Source of the DNA: Humibacillus sp. DSM 29435
GTDB taxonomy: Bacteria; Actinomycetota; Actinomycetes; Actinomycetales; Dermatophilaceae
DNA: 64,000 nt
Assembly (NCBI RefSeq): GCF_001758225.1
Contig: NZ_MAST01000014.1
Span: 1-64,000 of the forward strand
Reading direction: 5' to 3'
Below, piece after piece: positions 1 to 8,709 of this stretch. The translations under genes and the position numbers were made by a program. Position 1 is the first letter of the stretch. Every line of letters starts with the position of its first letter. Under the pieces are notes generated by a model. It did no database searches, was not told the DNA's origin, and worked only from the letters and a program-made list of their open reading frames with translations.

Positions 1-9
1 CGGGCGGGA

Positions 10-240
10 TCTGGCCGCGGGGATCGGACCGGGGCGGGGTTGCTGGGGGTGGGGGTGGCGTCTGGCCGCGGGGATCGGACCGTGGCGGGGGTGCTGAGGG
101 TGCGGGCGGGATCTGGCCGCGGGGATCGGACCGTGGCGGGGTTGCTGGTGGTGCGGGCGGGATCTGGCCGCGGGGATCTGGCCGCGGCGGGGTTGCTGAG
201 GGTGGGGGCGGCGTCTGGCCGCGGGGATCGGACCGCGGCG
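10..240. repeat. 51-bp tandem repeat array at the window edge
   Basis: Four full copies start at 10, 61, 112 and 163, and a partial fifth starts at 214. Each begins TCTGGCCGCGGGGATC and is 51 bp (17 codons) long, so it keeps reading frame. No frame is interrupted by a stop in the plus direction. On the minus strand one frame reads as a Pro/Arg/Ser-rich repeat containing RSPRPD. The array lies directly after the stop codon of the minus-strand gene at 244. It may be an intergenic minisatellite or the repetitive end of a gene outside the window; the sequence cannot decide this. Confidence 0.8.
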
Positions 241-243
241 GAG

Positions 244-1596
244 TCAGAAGTCGCAGCCGTCACACCCGTCGCAGCCGTCGAGCAGCCCGCCGAGATCCAA
301 CAGTCCGGATGCCGCGTCGGTGAAGTCGCCGAGCCCGCCGACCGTTCCGGCCACCGCTTCGACAGCGTCGCCCAGGCTGTCACCCAGACCAGACGCGAAA
401 TCGCCCAGGCCGCCGGCCAGGTCGCCGAGGCTCGTCACATCGACCACCGAGGCCACGTTGCCGACAAGGTCGAGGGAGTGTCCGGCGAGGTCGATGGCAT
501 CGAACCAGCCGAGGTCCCAGAAGGGTTCGGTCCAGCCCGCCAGCTGGGCCCGGGCTGCGACCTCGCCGAACAGCCTCGCCCAGGCCTCGGCGATCCCGAA
601 GGCCATGGCGTAGGGCAGGTAGCGGCTGAAGACGGCCCCCGCCTCCTCGAACCGGATCTGGTCGGCTTCGGCCGTCTCGAGGTAGTGGCGAAAGCCCAGG
701 GTCTCGATGCGCACAGCCGTGCCCTCGGCGGTGCGGGGCGTGCGCGAGCGGCCCCACCGCGCCAGCACGAGCACGGTGAGCGTCGTTCCCACCAGGAGGG
801 GCACGAACGACCAGTCCTGCTCGACGAGGCCGGCGCGGAGCACGACGGCGGCGGCCACCACGGCCAGAGGAACCATCACGATAAGACCCCAGAGCCGGGT
901 GCGGGCGTTCTTGGCGCGCGGATGGCGGCGGTACCAGCCGCGGTCGACGACCTCGCGGTAGAGCCCGATCTGGGCTTCGCGCATCGTCATCCCGAACGTG
1001 CCCCGCAGGTCGGACAGGCGCACCGCGGCCCCGCTCGCGAACAGGTCGGTGACCAGGGTGCGCTCGAACCCGGTGAGCACCTCCTCGGGATCGATCTGGG
1101 CCCGACGCAGCATCCAGTCGCGGTCAGACCGACCCTGCCGTGGTTGGCGTCGGCCCACCGGCTCGGCGGGGCCGGGTGCGGCGGGTTCGAGGCCGGCCTC
1201 GGCAGGCACCTCGGCGATGGTGAACCAGCCACGAACGGCGAGGTCGACGATGGTGGCGCTCACGTCGTGCGGGTCGGCGACTCCGTCGACCACCGTGCCG
1301 GCCACCCCGGGCGTGACGCCGCGCGGGGGAGTGAAGGCCACGGCCACGGTGCCGTTCCACTCGCCCGATCTCAGGCGCCGCCGCCTCGCCGAACCCGGCT
1401 GAGACGGGACGAGCCCAGGGGTGACGTCGACGAACATCTCGTCACGGGAGCGCCACCAGGCCACCGCGACCACGACGGCCGCCAGCAGAAGCGGCACGAG
1501 GCCGAGCACCACGCTGCCCGCGAGCTCGGTGCGGTCGACCAAGGCCGGGTGAGTGGCATCCGGAAAGGTGGGCGCACCGAAGGTGGCAGGTGTCAC
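244..1596 (-). CDS. DUF2207-type predicted membrane protein, N-terminally short
   Basis: This is a 450-residue protein of unknown function. One clear membrane helix lies at about residues 28-47, followed by a conserved cytoplasmic block including PPRGVTPGVAGTVVDG and DPHDVSATIVDLAVRGWF. A later block, GFRHYLETAEADQIRFEEAG with YLPYAMAFG, is typical of the C-terminal half of DUF2207/YciQ-like proteins. Two more hydrophobic stretches lie near residues 235-275. Family members usually carry a signal peptide and an extracellular DUF2207 domain before the first helix, and that part is absent here. The GTG start at 1596 has a GGGGGAA-like ribosome site. The C-terminus is Gly/Asp-rich and ends in a 9-bp repeat coding CDG three times. 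It is divergent from the acyltransferase gene. Family is fairly sure, role unknown. Confidence 0.7.
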   Translation of the reverse strand: MTPATFGAPTFPDATHPALVDRTELAGSVVLGLVPLLLAAVVVAVAWWRSRDEMFVDVTPGLVPSQPGSARRRRLRSGEWNGTVAVAFTPPRGVTPGVAGTVVDGVADPHDVSATIVDLAVRGWFTIAEVPAEAGLEPAAPGPAEPVGRRQPRQGRSDRDWMLRRAQIDPEEVLTGFERTLVTDLFASGAAVRLSDLRGTFGMTMREAQIGLYREVVDRGWYRRHPRAKNARTRLWGLIVMVPLAVVAAAVVLRAGLVEQDWSFVPLLVGTTLTVLVLARWGRSRTPRTAEGTAVRIETLGFRHYLETAEADQIRFEEAGAVFSRYLPYAMAFGIAEAWARLFGEVAARAQLAGWTEPFWDLGWFDAIDLAGHSLDLVGNVASVVDVTSLGDLAGGLGDFASGLGDSLGDAVEAVAGTVGGLGDFTDAASGLLDLGGLLDGCDGCDGCDF

Positions 1597-1674
1597 GTGG
1601 TTCCCCCGAGGTTGCTCAGACTTGGCTCCTGCGTCGGAGTGCCGAACCCTACTGCTTCACGGCAGGCTGGCCCC

Positions 1675-2505
1675 ATGGAACCCGTCTACGCCTCAGTCAT
1701 CGGCTTCGCCAAGGGACTCTTCGCCGCGCAGGGCCTGCGGTTCACCATCCTCGGCGCCGAGAACGTGCCGACCACCGGGGGTGCGGTGCTCGTGGTCAAC
1801 CACACCGGCTACTTCGACTTCGCCTACGCGGGCCTGGCGGCTCAGCCGTCGGGTCGTCTGGTGCGCTTCATGGCCAAGGACGGCGTCTTCGCGCACCCGG
1901 TGGGCGGGCCACTCATGCGCGGTATGAAGCACATCCCGGTCGACCGCGCGGCCGGGGCCGACTCCTACTGCGCCGCCCTCGAAGCGCTGCGGGCCGGCGA
2001 GGTCGTGGGCATCTTTCCGGAGGCGACCATCTCGCGCAGCTTCGAGCTCAAGGAGTTCAAGACCGGCGCGGCGCGGCTCGCGGCCGAGGCCGGGGTGCCG
2101 ATTGTGCCTCTCGTGATCTGGGGCTCGCAGCGGGTGTGGAGCAAGGGGCTACCTCGCCGGCTCGGGCGTACGAAGGTGCCGATCATCATGACCATCGGGG
2201 AACCGGTCCCGGTGGCAGCCGATGCCGACCCGGAGCAGGTCACCGCTGAGTACAAGCAGGTCATGGCCGGCCTGCTCGACGTGGCTCGAGCGGCCTACGA
2301 GCCGATGACCGGTTCGGACCTGCGGTACCTGCCCGCCAGCCTGGGGGGCACCGCCCCCACCCTGGACGAGGCGACGCGCCTCGACGCGGCCGAGGCGGAG
2401 CAACGCCGCGCTCAGCGGTCGTCAGGGTCGTCAGGGTCGTCAGCAGCCTCGGAGGCGTCGGAGGCGTCGGAGGCGTCGGAGGCGTCGGAGGTCCCGGAGG
2501 AATGA
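1675..2505 (+). CDS. PlsC-type 1-acyl-glycerol-3-phosphate acyltransferase family protein
   Basis: This 276-residue protein belongs to the family that transfers an acyl chain to lysophosphatidate or a related acceptor at the inner membrane face. Motif I, NHTGYFD (residues 42-48), fits NHx4D. The block GGPLMRGMKHIPVDR and motif III FPEAT (114-118, usually FPEGT) follow, then VPIVPLVIWG. The reading frame stays open far upstream, but the ATG at 1675 begins the conserved part and the upstream peptide looks like shadow translation. The last 30 residues are a low-complexity tail (SSGSSGSS, then repeated SEA), encoded by 9-bp repeats. The final 94 bp overlap the convergent gene at 2412-3020. The substrate could be a lysophospholipid or another lipid; the family call is firm. 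Confidence 0.9.
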   Translation: MEPVYASVIGFAKGLFAAQGLRFTILGAENVPTTGGAVLVVNHTGYFDFAYAGLAAQPSGRLVRFMAKDGVFAHPVGGPLMRGMKHIPVDRAAGADSYCAALEALRAGEVVGIFPEATISRSFELKEFKTGAARLAAEAGVPIVPLVIWGSQRVWSKGLPRRLGRTKVPIIMTIGEPVPVAADADPEQVTAEYKQVMAGLLDVARAAYEPMTGSDLRYLPASLGGTAPTLDEATRLDAAEAEQRRAQRSSGSSGSSAASEASEASEASEASEVPEE

Positions 2506-3020
2506 TGCCCCTGGCCGCCCGGCCGACCTCGCTCGCCCCGGCGATGCGGGTCGTTCCCGAGCAGGGCCCGCGCCCGCCGCGAGCGCAGCGCCGTGAGCAG
2601 GCCGCACAGCCCCGCCATTCCCGAGGCAAGCACCCAGAACAGCCAGGTCGGCCAGTCGTGCTCCACACAGAGGTTCCAGGTCTCGGCCGCCGCGAGCAGC
2701 AGGGCCCCTCCGGCGACGTAGGCCCAGCCGCTCGCCTTCTCGGTGTAGTGCACGAGCTGGCGTCGGTGCTCGGTGCCCAGGGCATCGAAGACGAGCTTGC
2801 GGTAACGCGTCGAATGCCGTCGGTCGAGCAGGTAGCCGATCGGCGGCACGAGCCACCACCACGGCGAGCTGCGCCGCGGCTGCGCCACCCCTCGGGCGGT
2901 CGCCTCGATCGCCTCGCGCTCGATCTGTTCCTCGCCCAGCTCGATCGACGCCTGGTAGATCGGACCGGCGAACAACAGCCAGGCACCGGCGAAAGCAGCC
3001 CAGGGCATCAGCTCGTCCAC
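2412..3020 (-). CDS. small predicted membrane protein with acidic repeat tail
   Basis: I do not recognise this 202-residue protein. The GTG start is preceded at 6 nt by the minus-strand hexamer TAGGGT (3027-3032), which suggests a leaderless transcript. Hydrophobic segments lie near residues 7-22, 52-65, 98-112 and 122-145, so it is probably an integral membrane protein with three or four helices. A conserved-looking middle reads RRHSTRYRKLVFDALG. The tail from about residue 175 is DASDASDASDAS then DDPDDPDDR. It is encoded by the same nucleotides, on the opposite strand, as the Ser/Glu tail of the PlsC protein. It is divergent from the gene at 3056, with only 35 bp between starts. Function unknown. 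Confidence 0.75.
   Translation of the reverse strand: MDELMPWAAFAGAWLLFAGPIYQASIELGEEQIEREAIEATARGVAQPRRSSPWWWLVPPIGYLLDRRHSTRYRKLVFDALGTEHRRQLVHYTEKASGWAYVAGGALLLAAAETWNLCVEHDWPTWLFWVLASGMAGLCGLLTALRSRRARALLGNDPHRRGERGRPGGQGHHSSGTSDASDASDASDASEAADDPDDPDDR
2419..2490. repeat. 9-bp tandem repeats in the convergent gene overlap
   Basis: Three copies of GTCAGGGTC-type units (2419-2444) are followed by about five copies of TCGGAGGCG (2449-2490). Both are multiples of 3 and coding on both strands: Ser-Gly-Ser and Ser-Glu-Ala on plus, Asp-Asp-Pro and Asp-Ala-Ser on minus. Confidence 0.85.
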
Positions 3021-3055
3021 GCGATGACCCTACAAAGGACCGGTAGCCTGCCGAC

Positions 3056-3895
3056 ATGGCACCGCCCGCCCGTCATCGCGTTCCCGAGGGGCCCACCCCC
3101 GATCCTGCGGTGCAGAAGCTGCGGGTGCGCTACACCAAGCGCGGTCGGCTGCGGTTCAGCTCGAGCCGCGACTTCCAGCGGGCGCTCGAGAGGGCCCTGC
3201 GCCGCGCCGACGTGCCGATGGCCTTCTCGGCCGGGTTCCACCCCCACCCCAAGATCAGCTATGCCAACGCGGCCTCGACAGGCACGGCCAGCGAGGCCGA
3301 GTACTTCGAGATCTCGGTGACCGAGCGGGTCGACCCTGAGTCGGTGCGGCTCGCTCTCGATGAGGCCCTGCCTGACGGCCTCGACATTCTCGAGGTGGTG
3401 CAGGCCCAGCCCGGCGCCCTCGCCGACCGGCTGGAGGCGAGCGAGTGGGTGCTGCAGTTCGGCGGCCTGGCCTCAAGCGTGCTGGCGGATGCCGTCGAGC
3501 TGTTGCTGGCCCGCGAGCACGCCGAGGTGACCCGGATGACCAAGACGGGCCCGCGCACCTTCGACGTGCGCCAGGCCGTGGTCAGCGCGGTGGTCAGCCC
3601 GATGGTCAGCTCAGTGGTCAGCCCGGTTGTCAGCCCGGTTGTCAGTCCGGTGGTCAGTTCGGTGGCGGAGCCTGACGCGCCGTCGGGGCCCGACTGTGCG
3701 ATACTGCGAATGGTCGTTCGGCACACCACACCTGCCGTTCGCCCCGACGACATTCTGACCGCGCTGCGTGAGATCGCCGACTTGCAGCTACCGCGCCCAC
3801 CTCTGGTGACGCGGCTGGCGCAAGGGCCGCTCGACATCGCAACCGCGGCGGTGGCTGATCCACTGGCTGCCGACAAGAGTGCCGCCGGCACCTGA
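3056..3895 (+). CDS. TIGR03936 / DUF2344 family protein
   Basis: This 279-residue protein resembles the radical-SAM-associated family TIGR03936. Its N-terminus contains LRVRYTKRGRLRFSSSRDF, then FSAGFHPHPKISYANA, the hallmark of this family. In many bacteria the partner is a radical SAM protein just upstream; here the upstream gene is an unrelated membrane protein on the other strand. Residues about 174-202 are an inserted Val/Ser repeat (VVSPVVSPVVSPVVSS) made by roughly six copies of a 12-bp unit, probably a flexible linker. The start is leaderless-like: TAGCCT at 3044-3049, then 6 nt, then ATG. RNase E/G follows on the same strand, a pairing common in actinobacteria. The exact molecular role is unknown. 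Confidence 0.85.
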   Translation: MAPPARHRVPEGPTPDPAVQKLRVRYTKRGRLRFSSSRDFQRALERALRRADVPMAFSAGFHPHPKISYANAASTGTASEAEYFEISVTERVDPESVRLALDEALPDGLDILEVVQAQPGALADRLEASEWVLQFGGLASSVLADAVELLLAREHAEVTRMTKTGPRTFDVRQAVVSAVVSPMVSSVVSPVVSPVVSPVVSSVAEPDAPSGPDCAILRMVVRHTTPAVRPDDILTALREIADLQLPRPPLVTRLAQGPLDIATAAVADPLAADKSAAGT

Positions 3896-3951
3896 CTATG
3901 GGGCCGCGCCCAGCGCGAACCGTTCTCAGTTGTAGTGATACGACTTCCGAC

Positions 3952-3967
3952 CCGCCGCGAACGGCGG
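3952..3967 (+). other. GC hairpin in the rne 5' region
   Basis: CCGCCG-CGAA-CGGCGG forms a perfect six-pair hairpin with a four-base loop, about 85 nt before the rne start codon. No T tract follows, so it is a better candidate for a 5'-UTR structure than for a terminator of the preceding gene. RNase E is known to autoregulate through its own leader in enterobacteria; whether this element does so is inference. Confidence 0.4.
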
Positions 3968-4051
3968 CGGGCCGACTGACAACCGTGCTGGCGCGGTGTT
4001 GAGGGCCTCGGCCGCGTGTGGTTCACACCGCACCGGACGAGAGGCGCCCAG

Positions 4052-7000
4052 ATGGCACCCGAAGACACCAACCACAGCGACAGCAACGCCAACGACATCG
4101 ACAGCGACACCACAGCCGGGCCCAGCGAGAACGCGAGCCGGCCGCCCGAGGTCACGGAAGCCGTGCAAGGCCCTGACACCCACGATGGGGCGGATGAGCC
4201 GGTCGCCGCGGCAGCGCCGCCTCGCAAGCGGGCACCGCGCGCCACCAAGAGCGCCACCAAGAGCGCGACGAAGAAGGCGGCCGCCCCCAAGGCTGACGCT
4301 TCTGACGCCGCTGACGCACCGGCTGCGAAGACCGCCAAGAAGGCCACCAGCGCGAAGGCCCCCACTAGCCGGGCCCCGCGCGCTAGTCGAAGCGTGGCGA
4401 AGAAGGCCGCTGCGAGCATCATCCAGGACGTGCTCCCGAGCGGCACCACCGAGGACACCGCGGCCACCGCGGCCACCGAGACCACTGCGACCGCAGAGAC
4501 CACTGCGGTCAGCGCGAGCGCTGCGAACGGCGAGACCACTGCGACCGGCAAGACAATGGCCGAGGTGGCTCCGGTGAAGAAGGCGGTGCGCAAGCGCGCG
4601 ACCCGCAAGCAGGCTGCCCCCGTCGTCAGCTCCGACGCGAGCGAGGCCGTGCGCGAGCTCGTGACCCGGTCGGCTGCCGCCGCAGCCGACGCCGCCGAAC
4701 CCCTGGGCTCGGTTCCGGCAACGGCTTCGCTGAGCACCGGGGCCGATGAAGCCGCTGAGGCCGATGAAGCCGCTGAGGCCGACGAGTCGACCGAGGCCCA
4801 GACTGCGGGTCCGCCCGCCCTGAGTGTGCTGTTCCAGGCCCCCGACACGGGCAGCCCGGCCGCCAAGGCACCGGCGGGGCGACGGCGCCGAGCGGCCGCT
4901 CCGGCCGGTGCTCCGGGCACCCACGAGACTGCGGTGGTGCTCACTCCCGAGCAGCCTCTGGAGCAGGACGCCTTAACCACCTCTGTCAGCTCTGTCACCG
5001 TCACCGTCGCCAATGGCGATGACGTCCGTGACGACACGGTCGAGAAGGCCGACGGCGGCGAGCTCCGTGCGGGCGCTGAGACCAGCGAGAACACCGAGAC
5101 CAGCGAGAACACCGAGCGCCCGAGCCGTCGGAACCGATCCAGCCGGGGTGGCCGGTCTCGGCGCGGTCGTGATGCGAGCGACGCCGGAAGCGTCGGCACT
5201 GCTGCCGAGGAGGGCGTCGACGCCGGAGACGGCGAGAGCGCGACCGACGGCGGTCGTGGCGGTCGTGGCGGTCGTCACGAACCGAGTGGCAGCTCAGAGT
5301 CGTCAGACTCGGGTGGCTCCAGTTCGTCGGACGAGGCCGAAGACGGACCGTCTGACGATGACAACACACCTCGCCGTTCGCGGCGCCGTCGCGGCGGCAA
5401 GGGCCGCCGTGGCCGGGGCGGAAGCGACGAGCCCGACACCGAGTCGGCAGCGGCATCCACCAGCGGTTCCCCGGCGGGTGCTGACTCCGACGACGCCGAG
5501 AGCCCCGGCGACACCAGTGGAGCCGGTGATGACGGTGCTGCCGCTGCTGCGGCGTCGAGCAGCTCCGACGACGACCAGGGCGACGAGGAGAGTGCGTCGA
5601 GCCGTCGCCGGCGGCGCCGGCGCCGTTCGGGGGGCTCGACCGACGGGTCTGACGAGTCGCCGAACGTCTCGACCCGAGTGCGTCAGCCACGGGCCCAGAG
5701 CGACGAGCCGGTGGCCGTGCGCGGCTCGACCCGACTCGAAGCGAAGAAGCAGCGTCGCCGAGAGGGCCGCGAGGCCGGGCGTCGACGCACCATCATCACC
5801 GAGGCAGAGTTCCTGGCCCGCCGCGAGGCGGTCGACCGGGTCATGGTCGTGCGCAACAAGGACGGCCGCACCCAGATGGGCGTGCTCGAGGACGGTGTGC
5901 TGGTCGAGCACTACATCGACCAGGCCACGAACGTCTCGATGGCCGGCAACATCTACCTCGGCCGCGTGCAGAACGTGCTGCCCTCGATGGAGGCGGCGTT
6001 CGTCGACATCGGCAAGGGTCGCAACGCCGTGCTGTACGCCGGCGAGGTCAACTGGGATGCCGCGGGGCTCGAGGGCAACCAGCCCAAGCGCATCGAGAAC
6101 GCCCTCGGCTCCGGCCAGGCCGTGCTCGTGCAGGTGACGAAGGACCCCATCGGTCACAAGGGGGCCCGCCTCACCTCGCAGATCTCGCTGCCCGGCCGCT
6201 ACCTCGTCTACGTTCCCAACAGCTCGATGACCGGCATCAGCCGTAAGCTGCCCGACACCGAGCGTGCCCGGCTCAAGAAGATCCTGCGCGATGTCGTGCC
6301 CGAGTCGGCCGGCGTCATCGTGCGCACGGCCGCCGAGGGAGCGAGCGAGGCGGAGCTGCGCGCCGACGTCGAGCGGCTGACCGCGACCTGGGAGGCGATC
6401 TCCAGCCAGGCCGACGCGGCCACGAACGGCAAGGCCGGCAAGAGCAAGGGCCGCAAGAAGAACGGCGGTACCGGGTCGAGCCCCGTCGCCACGGCCCCGG
6501 TGCTGCTGCACGGCGAGCCCGACCTGACGGTGCGCGTCATCCGCGACGTGTTCAACGAGGACTTCAGCAAGCTGGTCGTCGCCGGTGAGCAGGCCTGGGA
6601 GGAGATCCACCCCTACATCACCTCCGTGGCCCCCGACCTGGCCGAACGGGTCACGCAGTGGACCGGTGAAGGTGACCTGTTCACACACCACCGGGTCGAC
6701 GAACAGCTCGCCAAGGCGATGGACCGCAAGGTGTGGCTGCCCAGTGGCGGTTCCCTCGTGATCGACCGTACCGAGGCCATGACCGTCGTCGATGTCAACA
6801 CCGGCAAGTTCGTCGGCTCGGGTGGCAACCTCGAGGAGACGGTCACCAAGAACAACATCGAGGCGGCCGAGGAGATCGTGCGTCAGCTGCGGCTGCGCGA
6901 CATCGGCGGCATCATCGTCGTCGACTTCATCGACATGGTGCTCGAGAGCAACCGCGACCTCGTCGTCCGACGCCTGCTCGAATGCCTGGGGCGCGACCGC

Positions 7001-7813
7001 ACCAAGCACCAGGTCGCGGAGGTCACCTCGCTCGGGCTCGTGCAGATGACGCGCAAGCGCGTCGGTTCCGGCCTGATCGAGGTTTTCGGCGAGACCTGCT
7101 CCCACTGCAACGGTCGCGGCTTCATCATCCACAGCGCACCGGTCGACCGCGGCGCCGGCTCGACGGACTCCCACGACTCAGCCGGTCCGGGTCGCTCCAG
7201 TTCGGGCAGTTCGGGCAGCTCGGCGAGCTCGAGCAGCACGAGCGGCTCGGGGAACGGCGGCCGGGGTCGGCGGGGCACCCGCGGTTCCGACGACTCCAGG
7301 GGCGGCTCGTCGACGGGCGGCAACGCGTCGAACGGGGCGACGGTGCCCACGGCCGGCGTCGCGCCCGAGCCGCCGAAGCACAACGGGCCGACGGCGGCCC
7401 AGATCGCCGCTGCAGCCCATGCAGCGGCCCTCAAGACGACCGCCGCCCACCCCGTCGCTGAGGTGGCTGAGGCGGCCGTCAGCATCGCCGACGACCTCGC
7501 GGCCGAGTTGGCCTCGGAGTCGATCCCCACCGGGATCGACCGGGCCATCGAGGCAGAGATCTCGAGCACACCCGACGTCACCGAAGCGGTCGGCATCCCC
7601 GCCGTCGACGGTGCAGACGACTCCGAGGACGCAACCGTGCGGCCCGACGACCAGGAGACCGCCACGCAGTCGTCCGGGCCCGTCGCCGAAGGCAGCGAGA
7701 GCGACGCACCGGTTGCTCGGCCCCGTCGCCGTCGCGGACGGGTGATGGCTCCGGCCGGGCCGCCTCGCCCGGCCGGGTCCGAGGCAGACCACGAGGGGGT
7801 CGCCCCACAGTGA
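4052..7813 (+). CDS. rne: ribonuclease E/G
   Basis: This endoribonuclease acts in mRNA decay and stable-RNA processing. The ATG at 4052 is preferred over the GTG at 4016 because AGAGG lies 7 nt before it. The product is about 1253 residues, much longer than RNase G. Residues 1-590 are a low-complexity extension rich in Ala, Lys, Arg and acidic residues, with basic patches such as RRSRRRRGGKGRRGRGG. The catalytic core starts near 595 with the S1 domain (MVVRNKDGRTQMGVLEDG). The DNase-I-like acidic residues lie in VDVNTGKFVG (about 912) and IIVVDFIDM (about 954-962). The zinc-link CSHC is near 1016. A further 230-residue acidic/Ala tail follows. Several 18-bp in-frame repeats occur in the N-terminal part. 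The L21/L27 genes follow. Confidence 0.96.
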   Translation: MAPEDTNHSDSNANDIDSDTTAGPSENASRPPEVTEAVQGPDTHDGADEPVAAAAPPRKRAPRATKSATKSATKKAAAPKADASDAADAPAAKTAKKATSAKAPTSRAPRASRSVAKKAAASIIQDVLPSGTTEDTAATAATETTATAETTAVSASAANGETTATGKTMAEVAPVKKAVRKRATRKQAAPVVSSDASEAVRELVTRSAAAAADAAEPLGSVPATASLSTGADEAAEADEAAEADESTEAQTAGPPALSVLFQAPDTGSPAAKAPAGRRRRAAAPAGAPGTHETAVVLTPEQPLEQDALTTSVSSVTVTVANGDDVRDDTVEKADGGELRAGAETSENTETSENTERPSRRNRSSRGGRSRRGRDASDAGSVGTAAEEGVDAGDGESATDGGRGGRGGRHEPSGSSESSDSGGSSSSDEAEDGPSDDDNTPRRSRRRRGGKGRRGRGGSDEPDTESAAASTSGSPAGADSDDAESPGDTSGAGDDGAAAAAASSSSDDDQGDEESASSRRRRRRRRSGGSTDGSDESPNVSTRVRQPRAQSDEPVAVRGSTRLEAKKQRRREGREAGRRRTIITEAEFLARREAVDRVMVVRNKDGRTQMGVLEDGVLVEHYIDQATNVSMAGNIYLGRVQNVLPSMEAAFVDIGKGRNAVLYAGEVNWDAAGLEGNQPKRIENALGSGQAVLVQVTKDPIGHKGARLTSQISLPGRYLVYVPNSSMTGISRKLPDTERARLKKILRDVVPESAGVIVRTAAEGASEAELRADVERLTATWEAISSQADAATNGKAGKSKGRKKNGGTGSSPVATAPVLLHGEPDLTVRVIRDVFNEDFSKLVVAGEQAWEEIHPYITSVAPDLAERVTQWTGEGDLFTHHRVDEQLAKAMDRKVWLPSGGSLVIDRTEAMTVVDVNTGKFVGSGGNLEETVTKNNIEAAEEIVRQLRLRDIGGIIVVDFIDMVLESNRDLVVRRLLECLGRDRTKHQVAEVTSLGLVQMTRKRVGSGLIEVFGETCSHCNGRGFIIHSAPVDRGAGSTDSHDSAGPGRSSSGSSGSSASSSSTSGSGNGGRGRRGTRGSDDSRGGSSTGGNASNGATVPTAGVAPEPPKHNGPTAAQIAAAAHAAALKTTAAHPVAEVAEAAVSIADDLAAELASESIPTGIDRAIEAEISSTPDVTEAVGIPAVDGADDSEDATVRPDDQETATQSSGPVAEGSESDAPVARPRRRRGRVMAPAGPPRPAGSEADHEGVAPQ

Positions 7814-7872
7814 GCCCAACCACCCCAGCGAGTGCTGTCACCACGGGTCTGGTGGCAGCCGGCTCCCTCGGT

Positions 7873-7902
7873 TTGGTGCGGGAGCCTCCCTGCCGGTAAT
7901 CT
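7873..7902 (+). promoter_or_regulatory. predicted promoter of rplU-rpmA
   Basis: TTGGTG (7873-7878) and TAATCT (7897-7902) are separated by 18 bp, a good match to a housekeeping promoter. Initiation near 7909 would give a leader of about 80 nt before rplU. Confidence 0.6.
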
Positions 7903-7923
7903 TGCTCCTCGGTGCGCCCACCG

Positions 7924-7941
7924 GGCCCGTGTTGACGGGCC
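7924..7941 (+). other. hairpin in the rplU leader
   Basis: GGCCCGT-GTTG-ACGGGCC is a perfect seven-pair stem with a 4-nt loop, located between the predicted transcription start and the rplU start codon. It could be part of a ribosomal-protein leader structure. No T-run follows, so it is unlikely to be a simple terminator. Confidence 0.45.
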
Positions 7942-7989
7942 GGTACCGAAAGCGGCGTTCCAACCCGTTTACGAGAAAGTGAGTTCGAC

Positions 7990-8304
7990 GTGTACGCGAT
8001 TGTTCGCGCAGGTGGTCGCCAGGAGAAGGTTTCCGTGGGCGATGTCCTCCTCATCGACAAGATCAAGGGGTCGGGGCAGGCCGGCGACGCCGTCGAGCTC
8101 ACGCCGCTGTTGCTCGTCGACGGCACCACGGTGACCTCCGACGCCGACAAGCTGGCCAAGGTGTCGGTCAAGGCCGAGGTCGTCAAGGCGGCCAAGGGCC
8201 CCAAGATCGTCATCATGAAGTTCAAGAACAAGACCGGCTACCGCAAGCGTCAGGGCCACCGTCAGCCGCTGACCCAGGTCAAGATCACGTCCATCGACGC
8301 CTGA
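7990..8304 (+). CDS. rplU: 50S ribosomal protein L21
   Basis: This 104-residue structural protein of the large ribosomal subunit starts [18 protein letters not shown] and contains the family signature near the C-terminus ([19 protein letters not shown]). Length is typical. The GTG start is preceded by GAAAGTGAG. It is co-transcribed with rpmA, 39 bp downstream, as in most bacteria. Confidence 0.98.
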   Translation: MYAIVRAGGRQEKVSVGDVLLIDKIKGSGQAGDAVELTPLLLVDGTTVTSDADKLAKVSVKAEVVKAAKGPKIVIMKFKNKTGYRKRQGHRQPLTQVKITSIDA

Positions 8305-8343
8305 TCAGCCCGGAACCCAGAGACTCACGAGAGAAGGACTGAC

Positions 8344-8613
8344 ATGGCACACAAGAAGGGTGCGTCCTCGACCCGCAACGGTCGGGACTCGAACGCACAG
8401 TTCCTCGGCGTCAAGCGTTTCGGTGGCCAGAAGGTCAACGCGGGCGAGATCATCGTCCGTCAGCGCGGCACGCACTTCCACCCCGGTGACGGCGTCGGCC
8501 GCGGCAAGGACGACACCCTGTTCGCCCTGGTCGCCGGCGCGGTCAAGTTCGGCACCAAGCGCGGGCGCAAGACGGTCAACATCGAGCAGCCGGAGCCTGT
8601 CGCCGCCGAGTGA
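8344..8613 (+). CDS. rpmA: 50S ribosomal protein L27
   Basis: This 89-residue ribosomal protein reaches towards the peptidyl-transferase centre. It starts [19 protein letters not shown] and contains the conserved GVKRFGGQ and [20 protein letters not shown]. Unlike Firmicutes L27 there is no N-terminal cleavable extension. The ribosome site AGAAGGA lies just upstream. A strong hairpin terminator follows at 8650. Confidence 0.98.
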   Translation: MAHKKGASSTRNGRDSNAQFLGVKRFGGQKVNAGEIIVRQRGTHFHPGDGVGRGKDDTLFALVAGAVKFGTKRGRKTVNIEQPEPVAAE

Positions 8614-8649
8614 CCCGGTCGATCGATCCGATCACCACTGATTCTCCGG

Positions 8650-8677
8650 AAGGGCGGGCCCGCGGGGCCCGCCCTTT
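8650..8677 (+). terminator. hairpin terminator after rpmA
   Basis: A 12-pair perfect stem, AAGGGCGGGCCC with GGGCCCGCCCTT, encloses a 3-nt loop and is followed by a short T run. It separates the ribosomal protein operon from obgE, 33 bp before the obgE start. Confidence 0.8.
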
Positions 8678-8709
8678 CGCATCTCCCTCATCTGGAAAGA
8701 GTGACCCTC

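Noticed and set aside
40-1674. Open frame continuing upstream of the PlsC start, including RGD-containing repeats
   Set aside because: It runs antisense to the DUF2207 gene and shows no conserved content; it is an extension caused by high GC. The acyltransferase similarity begins at 1675.
3259-7174. Long antisense open frames over the DUF2344 and rne genes
   Set aside because: They mirror the Ala/Arg-rich coding strand and lack any recognisable domain; the plus strand has clear RNase E motifs.
7814-7989. A known ribosomal-protein leader family ahead of rplU
   Set aside because: A hairpin is present, but I cannot match it to a characterised leader class by eye.
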